NCBI GenBank assembly: GCA_963712905.1
Contig: CAVQJU010000008.1
Location: 62,001 to 126,000 of the forward strand
Length of the DNA: 64,000 nt
Source: CAVQJU01 sp963712905
Lineage (GTDB): Bacteria; Acidobacteriota; Vicinamibacteria; Vicinamibacterales; CAVVIG01
Direction of reading: 5' to 3'
Shown here: positions 54,585 through 61,994 of the stretch, piece by piece
How the letters are laid out: each line of letters starts with the position of its first letter
Numbering within the stretch: position 1 is the first letter of the stretch
Program-made: the position numbers and the translations under genes
Notes under the pieces: model-generated
The model's input: only the letters and a program-made list of their open reading frames with translations
Databases searched by the model: none
Told to the model about the DNA's origin: nothing

Positions 54585-56255
54585 TTAGAACAAACCGACG
54601 GTCTGCCCGTTCTCGTCGATATCGATGTTCGCGAACGCGGGCGTCTTGCCGAGGCCGGGCATGCGCTGCATGTCGCCGCACAGGACGACCACGAATCCTG
54701 CGCCGGCGCTCGGCAGCATCCCGCGGACGGGCAGGATGAACCCGGTCGGGCGATTGCGGAGCAGCGGGTCGTGCGAGAGCGACAGGTGGGTCTTCGCCAT
54801 GCACACCTGCGCGGTTCCCATGCCGAGCTTCTCGATTCGCTGCAGGTCCTTGACCGCCTGCATCTGAAGATCGATGCCCGCCGCGCCGTAGAGTCGCTTC
54901 GCGATCGCTTCAATCTGCTGCACGATCGGCGTGTTGGCCGGGGTGAGGAACGCGAACGTGTTCGGCTTGCTGCAGGCGGCGACGACCGCCTCGGCGAGCT
55001 CGACCGCGCCAGGGCCGCCTTTCCCGAAGCCGTTGTGCGCAACGACGGTCTCGGCTCCGGCCTTGAGCGCGAGCTCGCGCACCTTCGCGATCTCGGCCGG
55101 CGTGTCGGTGGGGAAGCTGTTGATGGCGACCACGCACGGCAGCCCGTACTGCCGCACGATCTGGATGTGTGCGGCGAGGTTGTCGGCGCCCCTGGCGAGC
55201 GCGTCGAGGTCCTCGGCGGCGAGGTCCTTGAACGGCTTCCCGCCGTGCGACTTCGTCGCGCGCACGCTGGTGACGAGGACCGCGGCGCTCGGAGCGAATC
55301 CTCCTGTGCGGCAGACGATGTCGCAGAACTTCTGAAGCCCGAGGTCGCTCGCGAAGCCGGCCTCGGTGACAATGAAATCAGCCAGCTTGAGCGCGATGCG
55401 GTCCGCCAGGATGGAATTGTTGGCGTGCGCGATGTTGCCGAAGGGGCCGGCGTGCACGAGCGCCGGCTGGCCCTCGAGGGTCTGCACCAGGTTCGGCTTG
55501 ATCGCTTCCTTCATGATCACGGTCATCGCGCCGCCGGCCTTGAGCATGTCGGCCGTGACGAACTCGCCGTCGTACGTGCTGGCGACGACGATGCGGCCCA
55601 GCCGGCGCCGGAGATCCTTGAGGTCGCTCGCCAGCGCGAACACGGCCATCACCTCGGACGCGGCGGTGATGACGAATTCGTTCTCGCGCGGGATGCCGTG
55701 CGTCTTGCCGCCGAGGCCGACGACCGTGTAGCGCAGCTCGCGGTCGTTCATGTCGACCGTCCGCGGCCACATGATCGTCGCCGGGTCGATGCGCAGCGGG
55801 TTGCCGTTGAAGATCGACGCGTCGATGGCCGCGGCCAGCAGGCTGTGCGCGGCCGTGACGGCGTGGAAATCGCCGTTGAAGTGGAGGTTGATTTCCTCCA
55901 TCGGGCCAATCTGCGCGTGTCCGCCGCCTGTGCCGCCCCCCTTGACGCCGAAGACCGGGCCCATCGAGGGCTCGCGCAGGCACAGCATGACCTTCTTGCC
56001 GATCTGGCCGAGGCCCTGCGTGAGCGCGACGCTCGTCGTGGTCTTGCCTTCGCCCGCCTTGGTGGGCGTGATGGCCGTGACGATGATGAGCTTGCCGTCC
56101 TTCCCGTTGGCGAGTCGATCGAGGATGGGCAGCTGCACCTTGCCGCGATGCTTGCCGAACTGTTCGAGCTCGTTCGCCTGGATGCCGGCCTTGGAGGCGA
56201 CCTCGGTGATGGGCTGCAGCTGCGCGTCGTGAGCGATGTCGAGTGCTGATTTCAT
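54585..56255 (-). CDS. fhs: formate--tetrahydrofolate ligase
   Basis: Makes 10-formyl-THF from formate, THF and ATP. 556 residues with the P-loop TPTKAGEGKTTTSVAL near residue 62, GGGTGGGHAQIGPMEEINLH, and the C-terminal RPTGFILPVRGMLPSAGAGF, a family signature. Length and order are normal. With the neighbouring MetE-like and methyltransferase genes it points to one-carbon metabolism. The 5' flank of 55 nt before the next gene has no array. Confidence 0.95.
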   Translation of the reverse strand: MKSALDIAHDAQLQPITEVASKAGIQANELEQFGKHRGKVQLPILDRLANGKDGKLIIVTAITPTKAGEGKTTTSVALTQGLGQIGKKVMLCLREPSMGPVFGVKGGGTGGGHAQIGPMEEINLHFNGDFHAVTAAHSLLAAAIDASIFNGNPLRIDPATIMWPRTVDMNDRELRYTVVGLGGKTHGIPRENEFVITAASEVMAVFALASDLKDLRRRLGRIVVASTYDGEFVTADMLKAGGAMTVIMKEAIKPNLVQTLEGQPALVHAGPFGNIAHANNSILADRIALKLADFIVTEAGFASDLGLQKFCDIVCRTGGFAPSAAVLVTSVRATKSHGGKPFKDLAAEDLDALARGADNLAAHIQIVRQYGLPCVVAINSFPTDTPAEIAKVRELALKAGAETVVAHNGFGKGGPGAVELAEAVVAACSKPNTFAFLTPANTPIVQQIEAIAKRLYGAAGIDLQMQAVKDLQRIEKLGMGTAQVCMAKTHLSLSHDPLLRNRPTGFILPVRGMLPSAGAGFVVVLCGDMQRMPGLGKTPAFANIDIDENGQTVGLF

Positions 56256-56310
56256 GGTTAGTGAGAGTGTACAGAGTTGAGTCGGGCCGGCCGCACAATG
56301 CCGCTCGGCG

Positions 56311-57312
56311 TTATTGTCCGAAGTCCTTCCGCACCATCCGGGTGCCTTCGACCATGGCGGCCAGCTTGCTGAACGCGATGTCGCGCGACAGGTGGACGCA
56401 CCCGCAGTCGGGGTTGATCACGAGGCGCTCGGCGGGCACGATTTCGAGCGCGCGCCGGATGCGGTCGGCCACGAGCGTCGGGGGCTCGATTTCCTGTGTT
56501 TTCACATCGATGACGCCGAGCCCCAGCGTGAAGGGCGCGTTGAACTCGCGAAAGAGCTCCAGGTCCTCTTCGCCCCGGCGGGCGAATTCGAGCGAGAGCG
56601 CGTGCACCTTCGCTTCGAGAATCGTGGGGAACAGATACCGGTAGCTGCCCTCGAACGACGGCTTGCCGTAGCGGTTCCCGTAGCAGATGTGCAGCGTGAC
56701 GTGCGCGTCCACGCCCTCGACGGCCGCGTTGATCGCCTTGACGGCCCAGGGCAGATCCTCGGGGAACCCGGAGTAATAGGGCTCGTCGATCTGCAGCTCG
56801 GTCGCGCCGGCGCGCGCGAGCTCCTTGAGCTCGAAGTTGAGCGAGCGGGCGAGATCGAGCGCGAACGCTTCCTCGTTCGGGTAGAACTGGTTCCGGATGC
56901 GCTTCACGAGCGTATGCGGCCCCGACACCGAGATCTTCTGGGCGCGCTCGCTGTATCGCTTCACGAAGCGCACTTCCTCCACGAGCCCGAGCGACCCGGT
57001 CGCGAGCTTCGATCGCACGACGCTCTCGTAGAAGTCGTAGTAAAAGCGCTTCGATCCGAGATCGACCTGCACGCCGGGCAGCCGCTCGGTGAAGTAGTCG
57101 ATCATGTTGTCGCGCTGCAGCTCGCCGTCGGTGACGATGTCGATGCCGGCGACTTCCTGATCCTTGATCGCGGCCTTCCGTACGGCGTCGTGCATTTCGT
57201 CGAGGTCGCGGCGGCTCAGGCGGCGCGACAGGTAGTCGTTCTTCGCGCGTTCCAGCCACTCGGGCATCGAGTAGCTGCCGATGACGGTCGTGGGGAGAAT
57301 CGGTAACTTCAT
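56311..57312 (-). CDS. MetE-like methionine synthase II family protein (C-terminal-domain type)
   Basis: 333 residues of the core cobalamin-independent methyltransferase type without the N-terminal barrel. LPTTVIGSYSMPEWLERAKN opens the barrel, HICYGNRYGKPSFEG near residue 205 gives zinc ligands His and Cys, VINPDCGCVHLSRDIAFSK near 300 the last Cys. It is the second homologue in the window (the other at 44772). Methyl donor not proven. The nonamer array sits in its 5' gap, next to the ATG, leaving no clear Shine-Dalgarno. Confidence 0.85.
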   Translation of the reverse strand: MKLPILPTTVIGSYSMPEWLERAKNDYLSRRLSRRDLDEMHDAVRKAAIKDQEVAGIDIVTDGELQRDNMIDYFTERLPGVQVDLGSKRFYYDFYESVVRSKLATGSLGLVEEVRFVKRYSERAQKISVSGPHTLVKRIRNQFYPNEEAFALDLARSLNFELKELARAGATELQIDEPYYSGFPEDLPWAVKAINAAVEGVDAHVTLHICYGNRYGKPSFEGSYRYLFPTILEAKVHALSLEFARRGEEDLELFREFNAPFTLGLGVIDVKTQEIEPPTLVADRIRRALEIVPAERLVINPDCGCVHLSRDIAFSKLAAMVEGTRMVRKDFGQ

Positions 57313-57316
57313 AAAG

Positions 57317-57388
57317 GGTCCGAGAGGTCCAAAAGGTCCGAGAGGTCCAAATGGTCCAAGAGATCCGCGAGGTCCACGAGGTCCGGGG
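57317..57388 (+). repeat. 9-nt array GGTCCNNGA x8 in the 5' gap of the MetE-like gene
   Basis: Eight consecutive nonamers starting ggtcc (one gatcc) fill the 79-nt gap between the MidA-like stop and the MetE-like ATG. They keep strict register. Confidence 0.88.
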
Positions 57389-57391
57389 AGT

Positions 57392-58867
57392 TCATGGGCG
57401 TTGTGTCGTGTACATGACCGTCGTCTTCGTGCCGGGACGGTAAGGGAACGGGGCGAAGTGCACGTCGTAGCCGGCGCGTGCGCCGACGGCGCGCAGCAGG
57501 GCGCCGTTCACCCACGCGACGAGCGATCCGTCGAGCTTGCCGGGTCCCTTGAAACCCTTGCGGTATTCGTCCATGTGCTCGACGAAGATGTCCTGCACCT
57601 GGAGATAGCCGCGCGGGTGGAGCAGCGGCAGCGTGTTCGCGAAGCTCTCGGCCGCGCCGCGCGAGATGTGGAAGCGCACGTCTTCCGGCGCCTCCGTGAG
57701 GAGGTCGTCGAGGTGCGACCAGCTGAGGCCCGGCGGCACGTGGGCTTCTTCGCGATCGTCGAGCGCCCGCAGGCGTTCCTCCAGCCGGAAGTAATCCCAC
57801 AGGCACCGCCAGAACGCCACGCCGCGTTCGCCGGGGAACATGCCCTCGGGGCCCTGCTCGAGCAGCCGTTTCACGATGTTGGGAAAGTCGTTGTGCGGGA
57901 GGCCAAAGTCAGCCGACAGGCGATCGATCGCCGCGGCGCTCAGATACGCGCGCACTTCGACGATGTAGAGCCGGCCGTCGCGGCGTACGACGTCGTCGAA
58001 CGGCAGGTTGTCGTACACGTTCGTGGCGTGCACGTACATCACCTTGAAGCGGTACGCCGAGAGCGCCTTGAACGGGTTCAGCGCGTTCAGCGGCGCCGCG
58101 CTCACGTGTCCGGCGTGGCGCGCGAGCGCGGTGACGGCGCGATCGAGCGTGGTCGCGGAGTAGTCGCCGAGGATGAACTGGAGCTTCGAGTAGAACCCGG
58201 TGCCCTGCTGCTCGTCGAGCGCCTTGAAGCCGTCCATCCAGGCCGCCGCGCGCGCGCCGGAACCGACGCCGATTTCGAGCGCAGGGATTTCGGACGGGAG
58301 TTGCCCGCGGTCGTTCAAGCCCTGCAGGAGCTTCCAGAATTCGGTGATGGAATCAGCGACGGCTTCGGGATGGTTCGCGTCGGATTTGCCGCTCGGGAGC
58401 GCCGCTTCGAAACCGCGGCCGGACGCCGCTTCCCACTCGCCCAGGTGCTGCCAGAACAGCCGGTTGAAGTCCCAGATCATGCAGTCGCGGTACGGCCGGA
58501 AATCATCCAGGTAGACGCGGCCGTCGTCGGCGGCCGCGGTCGGGCCGACGCTTTTCAGCGCGCGCCCCAGTTGCAGAGGCAACTGGGCGGGATCCGCCTG
58601 CCGCAGGTCGATGGCGATCTCGGCCAGCGACATCGGCTTGCCATGCGAATCTGTTGTCCGCCGGACGATGACGGGATCGCGAAAATTGGTGCGGTACTGG
58701 ATCCAGTCCAGGTGGATCCGGAGCGAGGAGGCGAGACTCGCATCGAGTAACCCGTCCTCGACGCAGCCCACCAACGACCCGGTGACGAGGCTGACCAGTT
58801 CCCCAAGCTGCGAGGGTTTGCCGCTCTTCTTCTTGGCCTGCGAGATGTGGTTGATGTGAACGATCAC
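57392..58867 (-). CDS. putative SAM-dependent methyltransferase (MidA/NDUFAF7-like)
   Basis: 491 residues, no certain assignment. A SAM-binding motif I lies in PALEIGVGSGARAAAWMDGF near residue 200, followed by FILGDYSATTLDRAV (motif II-like) and VMYVHATNVYDNLPFDDV. MidA/NDUFAF7-type proteins of this length methylate arginine or act on complex I in mitochondria; similarity is only local. Downstream of it on the minus strand lies the MetE-like gene; together they may share an operon with fhs. Confidence 0.6.
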   Translation of the reverse strand: MIVHINHISQAKKKSGKPSQLGELVSLVTGSLVGCVEDGLLDASLASSLRIHLDWIQYRTNFRDPVIVRRTTDSHGKPMSLAEIAIDLRQADPAQLPLQLGRALKSVGPTAAADDGRVYLDDFRPYRDCMIWDFNRLFWQHLGEWEAASGRGFEAALPSGKSDANHPEAVADSITEFWKLLQGLNDRGQLPSEIPALEIGVGSGARAAAWMDGFKALDEQQGTGFYSKLQFILGDYSATTLDRAVTALARHAGHVSAAPLNALNPFKALSAYRFKVMYVHATNVYDNLPFDDVVRRDGRLYIVEVRAYLSAAAIDRLSADFGLPHNDFPNIVKRLLEQGPEGMFPGERGVAFWRCLWDYFRLEERLRALDDREEAHVPPGLSWSHLDDLLTEAPEDVRFHISRGAAESFANTLPLLHPRGYLQVQDIFVEHMDEYRKGFKGPGKLDGSLVAWVNGALLRAVGARAGYDVHFAPFPYRPGTKTTVMYTTQRP

Positions 58868-58894
58868 CCCTGCCCCTACAACCTTTCAATCATA

Positions 58895-60958
58895 CTACGG
58901 CGTCACGATGATCTGGGCCTTCGCCCATGGGTGCTCCTTGCAGATGTAGGTGTATTCCCCGGGCCTGTCGAAGGTGACGGCTGCGGCCTCGAGCGGGCTC
59001 AGGCGAGCCGTCGTCCACGAGCCGTCTTCCGCCGCGATGGTGTGGTTCATGCGCCCGTTGTTGACCCAGCGAACCGGGGTGCCGGCTTTGACGCGCGCGC
59101 GGTACACGTTGAACGCGTATTCGTCCACGTACATCCGTGTGCCTCCCTGTGAGCTATCGCGCACGTAGCTGGCGATTTCAATTTTGTTCGTGTCCTGAAT
59201 CTGTCCCGCGAAGAGGGCCGGCGCGGGCCTCGGCGCGGCCTCGGGCTGCGGCTTCGCCTCGATCGGCCCGTTCAGTTTGAACGCGATCACGTTGTTCCGC
59301 ATGCCGACCGCGATGTACTGCTCGCCGTCGACCTCGTAGGTCACGGCCGGTCCACCGCCGCCGTTGGCGCCGCTCTGGAACTGCCAGATCTGCTGGCCGG
59401 TCTGCGCGTCGGACGCGATCAGGTTGCCGTCGGGCATCGTCTGAAAGAGGAGTCCGCTGGCCGTGGCGAGCGCACCGGAGGGACGCGGCCCGCTGAAATC
59501 TTTCTTCCAGGCGATCTTTCCCGTGCGCCCGTCGATCGCGGCCATGACGCCATGGCCGGCCGGCATGCCAGGGACGCGCCCGCCGCCGAGGATGAACACG
59601 TACGGATCCTCCGCGCGACGGAACCACTGCAGCGACGCGTTGCCGAGCGCGTAGAAGTACCCGGTCTGCGGGCTGTAGGCCATCGGCGTGACGCGCATGC
59701 CCCAGGCCGGCGTCAGCAGGTTCGGCACGTCGAGCGACGCCGGGGCGAAGAAGCACCCGAGCTTGAAACCCGCGGGGATCTTCTCCTTGCTCCACTCGTC
59801 GCAGTCCGGCAGCATGCGATCGGCGCCGACAGGGTAGGGCTGGGTCGCGACGGTGTGCGAGCGCGGATCCTGCGTGACCTTGCGCTCTTCGATCTGCTGA
59901 ACGGGCTTTCCTGTTTCGCGATCGAGCACGAAGAGCACGCCGTCGGTGCGCATCGCGGCGACCAGCTTGCGCGTCCGGCCGGCGATTTGCGCGTCGTAGA
60001 CGACCGGCGACTGCGCGATGTCGGCTTCCCAGATGTCGTGACGAATCGTCTGGTAGTACCACTTCAGCTTGCCGGTCTTGATGTCGAGCGCGACCAGGGA
60101 GCACAGATACAGGTTGTCGCCCGCCCGTTGATCGCCGGCGTACTGCGGAACCCCGTTGCCCGTGCCGAAATACACGAGGCCCAGATCGGGATCCGCCGCG
60201 CCGACCAGCCACAGCGCGCCGCCGCCGATCTTCCAGGCGTCGTTATCCCTGGGCCATGTGTCGTGTCCCGGATCGCCCGGACCCGGTACGGCGAACCATT
60301 CCCACGCCTTGCGGCCGGTCTTCGCGTCCACGGCGACGACCTTTCCGCGGAAGCCCGGATCGGCGGACGTGCCGACGAACACGAGGCCGCCGGCGTAGAG
60401 CGGCGCGCCCGACACGCCCTGTCCCGGTCGAGGCGGATCGATGCCGCCGTAAACGTCCCAGACCTGCTCGCCGGTCTTCTCGCGAAGCGCGACGACGTGC
60501 GCGTTGCTCAGCCCCACGAAGACGAGACCGTCGCCGACCGCAACGCCCTCGCGCGCCGGGAGGCCCTGCTCCGGACGCGTGAAGTCGGTGAGCCCGGGGC
60601 TTGGCGGCGAGGCGCCGGTCTGATGCTTCCACACGGTCGCGCCAGTCTTGGCGTCGTATGCGTACACGTAGGAGCCCGCCGTGATGAAGACGAGGCCGTC
60701 CTTCACTACCGGCATTGCCCGGCCGCCGCCGCCGTCGTCGAATCGCGCCGACGTCCACGCGCCGCGCAGCGTCGCGAGCGTGTCCTTGTTGATCTGCGTC
60801 AGGCTGGAATAGCGCGTGTTGCCGAGGTCGCCGCTGACGGCGGACCACTCGCGGCCGGCGAACCCGCGGCCGCTGTCCTGGGAGTGGAGGGTGGCTCCGG
60901 CGATCCCGAGGCCGGCGAAGCCGGCGACAAGCAGGCGGTACGAATTCGTCTTCAACAT
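58895..60958 (-). CDS. exported PQQ-dependent dehydrogenase with C-terminal cupredoxin domain
   Basis: 687 residues with an N-terminal signal (RLLVAGFAGLGIAGATLH). The eight-bladed beta-propeller of PQQ alcohol/glucose dehydrogenases is marked by repeated AYDAKTGxxVWKH, ALDIKTGKLKWYYQTIRHD and IDGRTGKIAWKKDF. Residues about 600-687 form a cupredoxin domain with MNHTIAAEDG and YICKEHPWAKAQIIV: His, Cys and His ligands are there, but the axial Met is replaced (HPWAK). A single-protein quinone-copper relay is unusual, since cytochrome c is the common electron acceptor domain. ATG 60958 follows an aggaga ribosome site. Confidence 0.85.
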   Translation of the reverse strand: MLKTNSYRLLVAGFAGLGIAGATLHSQDSGRGFAGREWSAVSGDLGNTRYSSLTQINKDTLATLRGAWTSARFDDGGGGRAMPVVKDGLVFITAGSYVYAYDAKTGATVWKHQTGASPPSPGLTDFTRPEQGLPAREGVAVGDGLVFVGLSNAHVVALREKTGEQVWDVYGGIDPPRPGQGVSGAPLYAGGLVFVGTSADPGFRGKVVAVDAKTGRKAWEWFAVPGPGDPGHDTWPRDNDAWKIGGGALWLVGAADPDLGLVYFGTGNGVPQYAGDQRAGDNLYLCSLVALDIKTGKLKWYYQTIRHDIWEADIAQSPVVYDAQIAGRTRKLVAAMRTDGVLFVLDRETGKPVQQIEERKVTQDPRSHTVATQPYPVGADRMLPDCDEWSKEKIPAGFKLGCFFAPASLDVPNLLTPAWGMRVTPMAYSPQTGYFYALGNASLQWFRRAEDPYVFILGGGRVPGMPAGHGVMAAIDGRTGKIAWKKDFSGPRPSGALATASGLLFQTMPDGNLIASDAQTGQQIWQFQSGANGGGGPAVTYEVDGEQYIAVGMRNNVIAFKLNGPIEAKPQPEAAPRPAPALFAGQIQDTNKIEIASYVRDSSQGGTRMYVDEYAFNVYRARVKAGTPVRWVNNGRMNHTIAAEDGSWTTARLSPLEAAAVTFDRPGEYTYICKEHPWAKAQIIVTP

Positions 60959-61015
60959 GTCGCTTTCTCCTGAACGGCTTCCGAGCGCCCCATGATAGCT
61001 CGGCGCGAGACGCGA

Positions 61016-61021
61016 TAAGAT
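61016..61021 (+). promoter_or_regulatory. putative -10 of the HAD gene
   Basis: TAAGAT ends 6 nt before the TTG start at 61028, another leaderless-type arrangement. Confidence 0.35.
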
Positions 61022-61027
61022 TCGCCG

Positions 61028-61717
61028 TTGTCTCTCCGCGTCGCGTTCGATTTGGACGGCGTCCTCGCCGACATGGATTCGGCGCTCTTCAGCCAGGCCG
61101 AAAGCCTGTTCGGCGAGAAACTGCAGCGCCGGCGGGAACGAGCCGCGGCGAAGCAGGCGGCCGCGAAGCAGGCCGCGGCGAAGCAGGCAGAGACGACGCA
61201 GGCCGCGCCCTCCGCCGGAAAGCGGGCGCCTCAGCCGGTGCCCGGGTTCGAGCTCACCACGCGCGAGCAGAGCCGGCTCTGGCGCCACGTGGGAACCCTG
61301 GACAACTTCTGGCAGTCGCTCCGCGAGATCGAGCCGGGGGCCGTCAAGCGGCTGGCGGCGGTCGCGGCCGCGCATCGATGGGAAGTCATCTTCCTGACGA
61401 AGCGGCCGGCGAGCGCAGGCGCGACCGCGCAGGTACAGTCACAGCGCTGGCTCGTCTCGAAGGGCTTCGAGCGTCCGAGCGTTTATGTGGTGCAGGGGTC
61501 CCGGGGACTCATTGCCGCCGCGCTGGAACTCGACGTCGTCGTGGACGACCGACACGAGAACTGCTACGACGTCGTCGTGGACTCCGGGGCGCGGGCCATC
61601 CTGGTCTGGCGGGGGCAGGGCGAGCAGTTCTCCGCCGCGGCCGAACGCCTTGGCGTCGAGGTGGTTCGGACGGTCGGGGAGTGCCTGGACGTGCTGAGCC
61701 GGCCCGGTCCTCTGTAG
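61028..61717 (+). CDS. HAD-superfamily 5'-nucleotidase-like (NT5C type) with AAKQ repeats
   Basis: 229 residues. Motif I AFDLDGVLADMDSAL at the N-terminus holds both catalytic Asp; motif II Thr is in IFLTKRP near residue 122; motif IV is VVVDDRHENCYDVV. Between residues 40 and 70 is a low-complexity insert of about three AAKQA repeats encoded by a 12-nt unit. The family dephosphorylates deoxynucleotides or related small phosphates; the substrate is unknown. TTG start. Confidence 0.8.
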   Translation: MSLRVAFDLDGVLADMDSALFSQAESLFGEKLQRRRERAAAKQAAAKQAAAKQAETTQAAPSAGKRAPQPVPGFELTTREQSRLWRHVGTLDNFWQSLREIEPGAVKRLAAVAAAHRWEVIFLTKRPASAGATAQVQSQRWLVSKGFERPSVYVVQGSRGLIAAALELDVVVDDRHENCYDVVVDSGARAILVWRGQGEQFSAAAERLGVEVVRTVGECLDVLSRPGPL

Positions 61718-61739
61718 CCTTCCCGGTCACTTCTTGGCA

Positions 61740-61758
61740 CATCCCCTTTCAGGGGATG
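61740..61758. terminator. hairpin after the HAD gene
   Basis: CATCCCC and GGGGATG, perfect 7-bp arms with a TTTCA loop, 22 nt after the stop. No T-run follows. Confidence 0.5.
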
Positions 61759-61822
61759 CCGATGTGGTGGACATTCGTCACCCCTGAGGAAGACTTTTGG
61801 ACTCCCTCCGTCGATCCGTGCC

Positions 61823-61875
61823 GATTCGATCGCTGTAAGTCGTTGTAAATAGCGCTATTACTGCGATCGCGAATC
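61823..61875. repeat. imperfect inverted repeat around a 12-bp palindrome before the NRPS gene
   Basis: gattcgatcgctgtaa (61823-61838) and ttactgcgatcgcgaatc (61858-61875) pair with two short gaps, and the loop contains most of the perfect palindrome AATAGCGCTATT (61848-61859). This stretch of 61718-61993 is AT-richer than the rest of the window. It may be an operator, recombination site or element end; the remainder of the gap shows nothing convincing. Confidence 0.4.
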
Positions 61876-61952
61876 CACCGCGCCACGGTGGTCTCCTTGC
61901 ACAACGTGAAACCCGGATTGCGTCGTTTGTACACAAGCAGTCCCACAGAGTC

Positions 61953-61994
61953 ATGACGCGTGCAGACGAACCCGTAGGAGCCGGCCGCCCGTAA
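61953..61994 (+). other. possible 13-codon upstream frame overlapping the NRPS start
   Basis: ATG 61953 to TAA 61992-61994 encodes MTRADEPVGAGRP; its stop overlaps the NRPS ATG (TAATG), so it could couple translation. It is too short to be sure; a leader peptide or chance frame. Confidence 0.25.

Noticed and set aside
57317..57388. CRISPR array.
   Set aside because: The units are 9 nt and contiguous with no spacers; the same holds for the other short-period arrays.
61749..61946. 65-residue minus-strand frame before the NRPS.
   Set aside because: No start signal, no recognisable domain, overlaps hairpin and dyad; may be a remnant but not supported.
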